DNA from: Phytophthora quininea
Lineage: Eukaryota > Oomycota > Peronosporomycetes > Peronosporales > Peronosporaceae
Direction: 5' to 3'
Length of the DNA: 64,000 bases
NCBI GenBank assembly: GCA_011947345.1
Contig: JAAVTG010000039.1
Location: 186,001-250,000 of the forward strand
Of the stretch, positions 38,151-49,411 are shown piece by piece. Within the stretch, counting starts at the first letter, position 1. Each line of letters opens with the position of its first letter. Under the pieces are notes generated by a model, which was given only the letters and a program-made list of their open reading frames with translations, did not search any database and was not told where the DNA came from. Made by a program: the position numbers and the translations under genes.

Positions 38151-38756
38151 ATGGCCCCGCAATTGAAGCTCACGTATTTCCACCTGCCTGCTCGCTGTGA
38201 GCTCGCACGTCTCGTGCTCACCTACGGCAAGGTGCCGTTCGAGGACCACCGCATCGCCGGCGTCGAGTGGAAGCAGCTCAAGCCCACGACGCCGCTGGGC
38301 AAGCTGCCGATCCTCGAGATGGACGGCGCCATGTACTGCCAGAGCATGGCCATCGCCCGCTACGTCGCTAAGCTCGGCGGGCTCTACCCGACTGGCCCGG
38401 TCGAGAGTCTGCAGGTTGACATGATCTCGGAGACCCTGCACGAGCTGTTCGAGGACTACGTCGATATCTGCTTCCACGAGAAGGACGAGGCCAAGAAGAC
38501 CGAGAAGACCACCAAGTTTCTTAACGAGACGCTGCCATTCAAGTTCGATGCGCTCACCAAGATGATCAAGGGCGACTACTTTGCGGGAGACAAGGCCACA
38601 CTCGCAGACATCCAGCTGTTCGACCTCATCGAGAACCCGCTCAAGAGGTTCATCCCCGGCTTCTGTGCTTCGCCGTACCCGGAGTTGGAGGCGATCTCGA
38701 ACCGTATCAAGGCGAACCCTGACATTGCTGCATATTTGGAGAAACATTCTGCTTGA
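38151..38756 (+). CDS. Glutathione S-transferase, sigma-like (GST-3)
   Basis: Intact 201-aa single-exon enzyme. MAPQLKLTYFHLPARCELAR holds the catalytic-type Tyr. PLGKLPILEM and YCQSMAIARYVAK form the glutathione site, and GDKATLADIQLFDLIENP marks the C-domain. It is closest in layout to GST-1 and GST-2 and probably arose by local duplication. The ATG at 38151 gives the usual length. A longer open frame from 38049 adds a low-complexity segment with no counterpart in the paralogs. Confidence 0.9.
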   Translation: MAPQLKLTYFHLPARCELARLVLTYGKVPFEDHRIAGVEWKQLKPTTPLGKLPILEMDGAMYCQSMAIARYVAKLGGLYPTGPVESLQVDMISETLHELFEDYVDICFHEKDEAKKTEKTTKFLNETLPFKFDALTKMIKGDYFAGDKATLADIQLFDLIENPLKRFIPGFCASPYPELEAISNRIKANPDIAAYLEKHSA

Positions 38757-39018
38757 ACAGACTGCTTTTCATAGACACCCCCACTAGGCGTAGATGCATG
38801 AAAGTAACATCTACAGCTAGTCGAAATACATTTGCGAGTGGCGATCGGCCAGGTCTACAACTATTGCGAACTAACATTTGTGCAGTGTACGTGCTATCTT
38901 CTCCAGGCAGCATTACATGGCTACATTATATTGTACATTACTGTATACAATATGTTATAACGGACACTGATTATTTTAACGTTTTTTTCTTCCGAAACCG
39001 TCCGTTGTCCTAGTTTTT

Positions 39019-40464
39019 AGAACACATCTACTTTTTGTCAAGGCTACGCTACCAGCTTCCTTCTTCGACTATGGAGTTTCTTAAACCTAATACATGTTCT
39101 AGCGACTGCGTGTTTGGTCGTAAATATCGACGTCATTTCATGTCGCCGTAACACGTCCTCGGCATTAAATCAGTCGACATATCAGCTGCCTCCATCCTGC
39201 GCCATACTGGTGCTTCTCTTGGTGGTTCTCGTTGACCGATCCTGGTATCGCCAGCTCCAGACTGCTGTCGGTCCTGGAGGGCACGAAAATAGAATGCGAT
39301 CTCACCGCAATAACCTCCATCAGTAGGACATTTTTTACGAGTTTTACGGGAATCCCGGTGGTCTGATTTATGCGCTGTTCCCACTAAATCGGAGAGCCGT
39401 GACCCTTTCATAACAGCTTTGAGAACTAAAATCTCCTGCTGTGCTGGAGGCAATTCTTGCCAGCTTCGCTGCAGACGTTCGTCCTGCAATGAACAGTCTG
39501 GGTTTACCTGGGTTTACCAGTCGCCTGCAATGTTGACCAAACAGGTATGCATCATTACATTCACTAAGACTTTGTTTCTACGCGTAATCTCGCGCATGGA
39601 GACATTTTATAGTAGTACATCCCACTGATCCGCCAAGTGCTAAAGCAAGAAGAAGAAGAAGAAAAAACGCTTGGGTCCGTTGTTCAGGAAAAGTAAAGAA
39701 CGAGCCACTATGATGCTTCTCGGCGATTCTAACGAACCTATACACTGTTTTAAGTCACAACCCTCGAGAAAAAAAAGCAACGGATGACAAGAGCCAGCAA
39801 CTGCGCAAGGGCTTTGATGTGCACTGGGACATAAGGCACTTTTGATACAAATATCCAAAGAACCAGAAATCAAATGTTCGGAGCTTCAAGCAGCAAGTGT
39901 TACTTTGAGAGAAAGAGCTGATGGCCACAAAACTGAGAACGATGATTTGTGGAACAGTAGATGAGCCCCAATGCGTCAGTGGTCCGCAGATAATCAAGAA
40001 GGATGGTAGTTTAGATAAGATTTATGACTGACGTTTTGTCAGGCGGCGGCAGACTCTCCGACTCCAAAGATATTATGAAAGGGTCACGGCTCTCCGATTT
40101 AGTGGGAACAGCGCATAAATCAGACCACCGGGATTCCCGTAAAACTCGTAAAAATGTCCTACTGATGGAGGTTATTGCGGTGAGATCGCATTCTATTTTC
40201 GTGCCCTCCAGGACCGACAGCAGTCTGGAGCTGGCGATACCAGGATCGGTCAACGAGAACCACCAAGAGAAGCACCAGTATGGCGCAGGATGGAGGCAGC
40301 TGATATGTCGACTGATTTAATGCCGAGGACGTGTTACGGCGACATGAAATGACGTCGATATTTTACGACCAAACACGCAGTCGCTAGAACATGTATTAGG
40401 TTTAAGAAACTCCATAGTCGAAGAAGGAAGCTGGTAGCGTAGCCTTGACAAAAGTAGATGTTCT
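39019..40464. mobile_element. Fold-back / Mutator-type non-autonomous element with ~400-bp terminal inverted repeats
   Basis: The left terminus at ~39019-39418 (AGAACACATCTACTTTTTGTC...GAGCCGTGACCCTTTCATA) is repeated in inverse orientation at ~40063-40464 with a few one-base differences. About 640 bp lie between, including an (AAG)n stretch at ~39650 and no transposase. Very long terminal inverted repeats around non-coding DNA are typical of Mutator-like MITEs or fold-back elements. I could not make out a target-site duplication. Open frames inside the arms (39133-39489 -, 40024-40320 +) are two readings of the same repeat and need not be genes. Confidence 0.8.
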
Positions 40465-41349
40465 CTCGAGCGGATGTAAGACTATGACATTCTGGTTAAA
40501 TAAGTTATATATATGTATATGTTTGTTACTATGTTACCAGTACATAGCAAACAGCATTGACTTCCTAGTAAAAGATTTCGTTTTAGCTGCGCACGACCTG
40601 AGGTAAAAGAGCAAAACCGAGTGGACAGATTTATTAACGCTATCCTGAGAATCCCTATCCACGCTATTACGCCTGATTTGCATACACGTTTCCTCTGCGC
40701 TGTACGTACTCCTGATGGAAAGCCGCAACAGGTTATCTGCGACTCAGGACGCTTGTATCGCATACTTCATCGGCTAACAGACCGCCCTGACGACAACAGG
40801 ATCCGTGCCAATCGTAGGGAGAAGTGGAAACTACATCAGCCATCTTCGATACTGTCCACATTACTGCAGGTATAAGGCGAGCTGTGATGCAGCCGTAGCT
40901 AGTGCGGGAGTGGCTGGGAACAAAACAACGGGGCTGCGGTGGGCGCTACACAGGCATCAAAAGCACTTCAGCACCAGTATTGCTGGCAGCTAGGCCAATG
41001 CAGAGTCATTTGTTTTGGTCACGCCTCAAACAATTTAACTAAAGCACTGCTGAAATCGGATTATGCTGACGTCACAAAAACGTTTTCGCGTGCTGTGATG
41101 ACGCTGAATTACTCGGCACCAAAGTGGTTATAAGAAGCCAAAGCATGCATGGTGCGAAAGCATGGATATTCTCTTCGTTTGAAGCAGCTCTGCTAGACTT
41201 GCTGGAATAGTATGCAAGCTGGTTTGCTTCCTTGTTAAGAGTTCGTGCAGCATTAAAAGATTTTGCGTACACCTTTCGAGACTGTGCTCTACCAGTGAAA
41301 CAAGTTATCCTTTTGGAGTGGGTTGACTGAAAGCAGAACATGTTGTTCG

Positions 41350-41944
41350 ACCTCTAGCCTATGCCTCCCTGAAGCTACAGCGTGATGAAAACACGTTGGC
41401 AGATGCCACAATTTGCTATCTTGAAATATATACATTTTCAGGAGCTGGATTAGACAGTCGAAGTCTGCCAGAGCTGGTTGAGAAGTACTGGTATTGTTGT
41501 GAACAACGACTGATGCTGTTGGCTATGTTTTTGCATCCACTGGCCGTAACATTGCGGAAAAGAATTGTAAACACCACCCCAATGACAAAAGTTGCCTTGA
41601 TTTGCAGGATAGCTGACTATTACTACCGACGTTTGGTAGGCGAAGACACAACCAAGCTGTATACAGATATGCTTGTGTGGCTTCAGGGCGCAGTTGACAC
41701 TCCATCGTTCGAAAAAGCGGGCACCATTCAAGACTTTTGGCTGTTTATATACGTAGATTTGCCTGAAAGTAAGCTGCCAGAACTCGCCAAAGTGATCCTG
41801 TCCATCGCAGCAAATACGGTCACTTGCGAGCGCTACTTCAGCGGCTATTTCAGAGAGCAAAGCAAAACGATTGAGTGCCGAAAAGGTAAAAGATGTTGCC
41901 GTTGTCCGCATACACGTTCGAAACTCGCAAGAGGAAGCCTCTAG
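41350..41944 (+). pseudogene. Decayed hAT-family transposase, C-terminal part
   Basis: An open stretch encodes typical hAT pieces: LQRDENTLADATICYLEIY, LAMFLHP, and the C-terminal dimerisation motif ELAKVILSIAANTVTCERYFS. It lacks the N-terminal BED finger and most of the catalytic core. Broken fragments upstream (from about 40,560) may belong to it but are not recognisable. No terminal inverted repeats were found, so the element is a dead remnant. Confidence 0.72.
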
Positions 41945-42095
41945 AAGTACCTCTGCAATGGCGACTCCAACCATGAAAACGTTGACACGACCTGAAGAAC
42001 GGCAGAGCATCCACGACAACAGATTTGAGCAAAGCCACGACGAGTCCGATGCTGAAAGTGATGGCGATGCTTCTGAGGGCGCACTTTGCTATTAG

Positions 42096-44669
42096 GTTAA
42101 TACTCTACGTGGTTTAGACCCTCCCGAGGAACTACAAATCACGTCTAGCAACGCAGAAAACGATGTTGGTGCTCGTGACAGATGTGCTTGTGGTAAAGCG
42201 ATTTGCCTGGGAAACAGGGACGAGTCGTGAGGCATCGTGATGCGTGGCGAGGATTCGCTCACGGCCATTCCCAACGGAGTCTTCCCTGATTGGCTGGATT
42301 TTTAAGTCTGGCGAGGTCTCAATGGTCAGTCGGCGGGAATCACTTTTGTGGATTGAACCATTATGCCCAACGGAAGGCGCTGTGATTGGCCATTCCTCAG
42401 AATGTTCGGTGACACGTCGACGTCACCTTTTCCAACGGACAAAGATCCAGGCGACCCTTCCCAAGCCCCGGCGACGGTTGGGAGCCTCAGTGCCTGTTGG
42501 GAAAGCTCGTTGGCTACAGCTGGATCCTCGATGACTCTTGGGAGGGCTCGCAAGCAACGACCCGACCTCTCCGAAACCTCGGTGGCCAGTCTGAGAGCTC
42601 GGCGACGCTTCGGGGACCTCGGCGGTGGGTTCTGCGAGGTCGCAGTTAGGAAACGGATCATATTTCACTGCATATTTGTATGAAAAGTAGGATTTACATA
42701 AGCCCGAATGGGCACTACATATACAGAACAGAATTTCCCCTCAAGCACACAAGGGCCAAGTCCGGCAGCGGAATCGTCTTCGGTACGTTGCGTCTGGATC
42801 CACCCGTTTGAGCGGGTTATGTCTGTCGGTGGGCACGTTTATCCGTGAGGACAGTGCTCGCCCCTCGGCCAAGCCAAGAGTTTGTGGAAAGGTTGAGTGT
42901 GTATAGCGTGACGGCTGAATTGCCAGCGCTTGTGTTCGGGGTCGAGTGTTCTCCCCGCTTCTCTAAAGGTCACCGCAGGCTGAGACCTCGGTGGACTCGC
43001 AGTCGGCCTTAATTGGCTTTGGACCCTTCTGCTGTTGGGCCAGCGAGGTTTGGCGCGCTAGCGAGCTCGTGCTAGCAGCGTTTGTTTACTTGGGAAGTTT
43101 GCGTGGACGGATCGCAAGACCAGTCAGTCCCGGTGCTAGGGCTGAATCTGGGTCTTCAGATTTGAGCCCCAACTCTCGTTGACCTTCCTGGTTGACGTAT
43201 TGTTGTGGGAGGAGTCTATCCGTACTACCAACGAGTTTTCACGTGGGATCCTATACCACATGCTCTAGAAGCTGAAGTTGACGTTGCCCCTTGCACTACG
43301 ATTGATAGCGAGGTGATCCCTCGAGTTGGCAAAAACGTCGTCACCAACAGAAACGAAGTGGAAGGTAGCGAAGAGCAGCGAAAGAAATTCGGCAAAATGG
43401 TACCAAAGATCGCGGAATTGGCGAAAGAGAAGATTCCTCTGCCAAACTCGTCGCCATTCCCCCAACCCTCACCTTGTCAAATCATTCTCGCAAGAACTGA
43501 TGGCACCAACCGACCTGCGGGGTATTAAAGTTTCCCGCGTAAGCTGTGCAAGTCGGTAAACAGGAACTCACCAGAACAAGGTAATTTTGCGATGTTTCTA
43601 TGTCATATACGAGATGCTCGCGGACGATGTTTTGTTTTCCAAGCTGCATGACATTTGTTTTACCCTGCCGGTACGCAGGAATAACAATCAACCGCGGCGC
43701 ACACCATTGCGTTAGTTATCTCCTCAGTACGACTTCTTTTTGTCCACAAACAACTGGTGGTGCGCAATTGCGGTCAAGAGGTGCCGCCCAGACTTGGTGC
43801 TGCTGCTGGCTTGTGCTGTTACCGCTCCTCGAATTTCCTTACGCTGAGTTGGATCGTTTGATAGCGTCCGAGAAATATGAATCGTCGTTACAGCCACAAC
43901 ACTAGATAGTGGACTGCCGGCGAATCTCGCTCTGGAGTCTGTGTGAGAGCACTTGGTGCACTTAAAGTGGTGGTGTTGTCCTGCACGAGAGCCGCTCGGG
44001 TGATCGTGCGCGATTGTATGTCTCGAGTGATGCGAGAGACTGCAACTCAGCAGTGCTCGTCGTTAAATAACACATAACCCCGGCACGAGTCGCTAGAGCC
44101 GTCTCTGGTCTTGACGCTTGATGTGCAGTGCCGACACGACTCCAACATCCCCTAAGTGCGAGCTATAGTGCAGAAGAAACCCATGGACATCCACTTCAAT
44201 AGTTGTCAGCGAAACCGACCTCGACCGTTCGCGGCCGAGGATTCGGTTGGCGAGTCAGCCATTCTTGTGTGGCACCAACTAATTCCACCATTAAGTCGTC
44301 GCCGCGCGAGAGACTCGTCGCCCTCCTCTTCATCCCCCCTTCCTCGATGTCGTCTTTACTGTTTACCTTCACGTCACTTACGCGTCCAATGCTGTGTTGC
44401 CGATGACTATATCACTGTCGGCGACTGCAGTCGCTGCTAGTCAACAGTGGGTTGCTGGTGTCGCCCGCCATGGCGCCACACAAAATGCACGTAATTTTGC
44501 AGCCTTAATTAAGCCTCAATTAAACCACGGTTACGCCAAAACAGTCAGGCTTTATCTGTCGCAACTGGCTTTTGCAGCCGTGGTTTTATCAACACTGCTT
44601 GACCCTAACTGCTTTGCGTTGCAGCGATTCCACTATCATCGCCGTTGTTCCATTGGGAGCTTCACCTGC
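42096..44669. other. Gene-poor region of probable repeat remnants
   Basis: No convincing gene. A 107-codon frame at 43205-43528 (+) has mixed composition (FTWDPIPHALEAEV...) and might be a retroelement fragment. GC-rich, loosely repeated segments with CTCGG/GAGCTC-type words lie at 42,420-42,650. Confidence 0.4.
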
Positions 44670-45368
44670 TTAACCGGATGCTGCATTTCCAAATACACCA
44701 CGTAAATGCTGCGCTGGATACAGAGCTGGAGGACTCCCCGACGTAGCTGGAACCACTTGCACAATAACAAATACAGCGGGCGCATCTCCTGACGCCGGCG
44801 GAGGAAGCCAGTAGGCAGCCTGCTGGCCTTGGACAGGATAGCACGCCATTTGCGCTGGCCACGCATTCATGAGCGAAGGTAACGCGATCGTTTGCGCGAA
44901 ATGTGAGTGTGAGCCAACAACGGCACGTCGAGCCTCCGTATCGATATACGCTGCTACCGCGTCCGTTGTCACCATCAGCTTTGTTTTTTTGTGAGTGTTT
45001 CCGCGCGAGCGACTTTCAACGTTATGCTTACGTCTGGTCGATCCACATTCAGCTCCAGCAGCACCTCTAGCATCGCCACTTAATTCTTCTTTAAGCTGTG
45101 TCATGTTCTTCTGTGCAGATTTTGTCTTGCCGCCTTTTCCCTAGGATGCACCGGCACGCGTCTTTACTCGGCCGTCGCGCTTCTGTTCGTTTTTCGCCTC
45201 CATATTCCGGTGATAACACGAGCGCTGCATTTCATCCTGCTGCTTACGGTGGTCCGCACACAACCAGTGACGCTCGCCATTCTTCTTAAACGACCTCTCG
45301 CTGGTGCATTTTCCAGGATACTGGCAGTGGAGTTTGTGCCGCGGTTTATCTTTCCTCACCCGTGGCAT
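44670..45368 (-). pseudogene. Small basic protein with oomycete-type Cys-His motif, split by an in-frame TAG
   Basis: The ATG at 45368 starts MPRVRKDKPRHKLHC. A C-x-Y-P-x-x-C...K-x-x-G-x-x-H-x-L-C-x-x-H-R motif follows at residues ~15-45, the spacing of a small zinc-binding fold that I associate with oomycete proteins of the CxYxxC...LCxxHR type. At 45143-45141 a TAG interrupts the frame (AGAS-stop-GKGGKTKS). The same frame then continues, basic at first, then with an Ala/Pro-rich tail, to a stop at 44670. The unusual frame conservation beyond the stop suggests a recent nonsense mutation, a sequence error or read-through. No intron of usable length removes the TAG. A nucleic-acid-binding role is a guess. 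Confidence 0.5.
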
Positions 45369-45392
45369 GTTGAGTGATCTGCACTTAATCAC

Positions 45393-48300
45393 ACGCGTCC
45401 GTTAGTCTAGCCATTCCAATATCTGCACGTTAGCGGCAGGAGCGCCTTACCTCGCTTGGGCGCACTGTGTACCAACGAATGGACTGCAGGCGCGAAGTTC
45501 TGCGCTTCGATCCCAACGGCAGAATGGTAAGCGTAGGGCGCGGTGCTATGTGGTAAGGCACTTCTCGAAAATTCTGGCAATACTGGAACCCAGTATGTTG
45601 TATCCAGAATCAGATCTCCAGATATGATATGGGTGTATTCCCGGAAGTGATGAATCCAAGTACGGGCAACCCAGATCTACAACTGGGACCGTTCCAGGCG
45701 TGGATCTGGCACACCAAGGGAAAGATATGATAGGTTTTGGGATGGGACCTCCATGGATTCACTCATAATTTCCTTAGTACAGAGTCGAATTTGCCTTGTA
45801 CTACTCAAGAACCTGTAATATGCCCCACAGGCGAGCTTCTGTTGGTGGCGGCGCCGTTGAAATAGCAGTAGCCGCCGATCGATGGGTGCCAAGTGGCGGA
45901 CGTGCAGGCGAAGTGAGACTCGAAACAGCCAGCTGCCAGCCGCAGATTTCAGTGCGGGCAGTCACCTGTGGAAAGATCTCGCAGCAGCTGATGAGCGACG
46001 AAAGGTCGAGTTTGGCCGAGGTCTGACGGCGCAGTAGAGAAGGACGCAGTTCGCAATAGGCAGCACAGGACGCAGAATGCACGAGACAGGCAGATGCGCA
46101 GACTTTGTGAGGTGCGCGGCAGCTGGACGAGGACGGAGTAGGTAACACAGGAGCTTGGGCAGGTGGGGGGTGAGGTCTGGCGACGTCATCGGTCGCCGAG
46201 TTCACGTTGCAAAGGACCAGCGCCACCACACGACGCTGAGTTCACAGATAGGACCAGGGCTGCCACAGGGCGCTGAGTCCACGTTGAAGTTGCTGAGGAC
46301 AAGTGCCACCGCAAGGCACTGCGTTCACGTTGTTGGAGGGCGACGAATGACGAGGGGTCAGCTCACGCTAGGCCCAGCGGCGACGGTCGTTGAGGTCACG
46401 ACGAAGAGGACCAGCTGGAAGTGCTGAGTTCACGTTGACGTAGTTGAGGACCAGCAAAACAAGTGCTGAGGTCACGGAGTAAGGCGAAATGCCCGGAGAC
46501 GTTGCTAGTCGCAGAAGTAATACATATTGGTGGAGACACTGGCGCAGGGGGCATCAATTACCCCTGTCGACCAACAGTGTTCAGTTGGAAATTGTAGTGA
46601 CAAGCGAACCCGTCGGAAGTGACGCACGGTTGGCACTTGAGCCGCGACTACCCAGGAGCAGGGTTCCTCAAGAAGCTCATTACAAACCCTTACAAAGCCC
46701 CAAGCGGGGAACTACATTGCCCCCTTCCGCTAAGTGAGGATCACCAGGATCAAGCATCGCTAGAGTCATCCGAAACGTATTTTGGCCGGATCCAACTCGC
46801 GCCCCGTGGATCCAAGTGTGTAAGTGAGGATCCAAGGTCTACTGGAGTAATAACTTAGCCAGGATGACCGATCGACCCCCAACGCCGGGATCCAGACTTG
46901 ATCCAAGGCAAGCTAAGTGACGAGTGGCTTGGGAACCCATAACCCGGGACAGAGTGAAGATTTCCATGCTGATCCAACCTCCCAAGTCTCGCTAACACAG
47001 TTCTTCTTGGTAGATCCAACATCTTCGCAGCACTCTAAGAGCAGATTCAGCCCGCCGACGGGTACACAAGGTGAATACAAGCTCAGCTGATCCCGGATCA
47101 TCGGAGCACCCCTTCGTTAGTCGGTGTCTGGCGCGGTGGAAGCGGATTTTGATAATTCCCACTACACCACAACTGCGATATACCATATATTTTGTGAGGC
47201 ATTGCCGTTCTAGCAACCAAAGCTGGCGGACCGATGCTGCGATACTAGTCTTATTGAAACATTGCGTTACCTATATAATTTGGCAGTGTTTTAGCGCCGC
47301 GAATTTCGTGTAAGAGTTTACTTGCTCCTTTATACGTTGGATACTCAGCCAATGAAATCGTGCTATTGAGTGTGATCTGATTGCTATTATGTCTGCAGTC
47401 ATTATACACACATTAGATCGTGCGCTGATTTGTATATGAGACAGTTACGGTTACTTGTAGAATTCGGTCGGGTGGCCAACAAGAGCAACTTCAGGACCAC
47501 AATATAATTAATGTTTTCAAGCCGAATTCATACGCTGTTCCCAGACGTTGGGAGCTCAACTTCATCGCCAGTTAGTGACTAATAGTACCCCTGCACGAAT
47601 ACTACGTAGCATCTAAAACCTTTATACCAAAACCACCTGACGAACGGTAAGTAGAATTGTGTTGTTGGTAAATATGCTTTACGAATTGTGCAGATAATGC
47701 GCGTTAAATGAGTTTGAATCACTGTATCACTCTTGCGCTAGAGGTTGCGGGTTTCTGGAAACAATTTTGAAATGCTTCCAGATACCGGAAAGTTTGTATC
47801 CCCATAACTCGCGCTATACCACCGGGCAGCAGGTTAACTTCATACTTCTACTGATCAGCGAAAATTGTGTGTGAGATCGTCTTACCTATGGTGGTATGAT
47901 GCCAAAGCTGTAGGCAGGAATATTTTATGGAAGCTGTTCGTTCAATCCACGGGTTGTTGCACTGCATCATGCTCCCTCCAGCCCGTGTTTCTTCACCCAC
48001 TGCTTGTTGGGTACTTCCAAAGTGTTTCTCGCTTGGGGTGCGAATAAGCCAGCGCAGCTGGTTCAACCTTGATGCGCACAATTTTTCTGACTAAGCATGT
48101 TCCCTGGATTGTAACCTTGCCTGCTCAATTTTGATTTTCAGGAGCAGGAACCCTACATTTCTTCATATGCCTGCAGTTAAATTGAAAGAGAGAAAAATAA
48201 TTCATGCATTTTTGTATCGGAAATTGCGTGAGCTCGACAGTGATCAAAATCGCACATAACATGCGATGGGCCTATCTTCTTGATCCGACACCTGTTCAAT

Positions 48301-49411
48301 GGTATTCCAGCACTGGGTCGAGAACCATATGTGGTAATCTCTGTGTGCATGGTGCGCTCAGAATAAATGCAAGGGAAAAATATTCGGGCGGTGGTCCCTT
48401 GACCTCGACGTGTTTGACTCAGTCTTGATCTGGATGTCGGTAGCTCCTGGCGAGAACGTCGCAGGCTTTTCTGCTGAGCGAGGAGAACGGAGCGAGACTA
48501 CGCATGTTCGCAGTCACCGTGCGGATGTCCTTGGTCTTGGCCACGCTGGGTCGCTCAGTCCGAAGGGGAGGAAGCTTATTCCGTGGACAGGTCAAACCAA
48601 AAGTGAGCTAAGTGGTCCAGCAGCAATCACTAGACCTGGATCAAACTGCGCTTTGATCAAATCTAGTATGACCTGCAAAAATCTTCATCGATTTATTAAC
48701 AAAAACACAGTACGAAACCCACGAAGAGAAGAAACCAATCGTTGCTCACGAATTCATGAAGTTTGGATCAAATAGATTCATTTTCAGTTTGAACAAAAAT
48801 ATTTTAACAAGGATTGCCTGACTCTGAAAAACGGCATTTCTCGGGGTAGCCCGAAAACTAAAATCTCCAGTTTTGTAAAATAGCTCACAATATTCTTAAG
48901 CCATTAAATTGACGTTTTTCTAAGAAAAGTGGGGGCAGTGGCATGATCGGATGTGGTTTGGTTGTTGAATTATCGTAGGTCAAACATGGCATTCCGAGCA
49001 AATGGCTTCGACTTTTCCATAGGCTAAATAAAAATTTCGTTCGATTGGAATTATTCTCCCGTGGCGTTTTTGTTCTTGGGCTATCTATGCCGCATCTAGT
49101 TCTCTAAGCAAAATAATAATAGTTCCTGAAGATATAACATGTCAAAAACGACAGCATTGTTGGTCATTTTAATTTTTTTCTTTAAGAAGCTGTTTTTAGC
49201 GGGGCATCTAGAGTGCTACACTTGAATACACACCTTAACACAAACGTTTAGGCAATATTGAAAGCCCTGTGATTGAATGTGTATAACTAGTTGTTGATGA
49301 TGAGAGCGGCGAGGGCAAGGTGTAACTAAGACACTCCACCTCGTCGCGGAGCCATGCGTGGATAGCGTGTATGCAGGTGCGATGGAACCGCGACAGCGGG
49401 TAACCTTTTTT
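45393..49411. other. Long non-coding, repeat-like stretch
   Basis: Four kilobases without a supportable gene. The longest open frames are under 150 codons and not recognised. GGATCCA-type words recur at ~46,740-46,920. From about 47,300 the composition turns AT-rich. It probably consists of decayed transposons. Confidence 0.5.
46195..46477. repeat. Degenerate tandem repeat with unit GCTGAGTTCACGTTG...GAGGACCAG
   Basis: About seven imperfect copies of a 35-60 bp unit. Each has a G[AC]GTTCACGTTG-like half and a GGACCAG-type half. Copies begin near 46195, 46238, 46272, 46318, 46390, 46422 and 46462. There is no open frame across them. It could be a decayed minisatellite or part of a long terminal repeat. 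Confidence 0.55.

Noticed and set aside
39133..39489. Minus-strand frame inside the left terminal repeat
   Set aside because: It is read across repeat DNA, and its counterpart in the right arm diverges. There is no domain, so it is more likely part of the element than a gene.
43205..43528. 107-codon frame as a gene
   Set aside because: Possible retroelement scrap, but no recognisable motif, neighbour or splice signal supports it.
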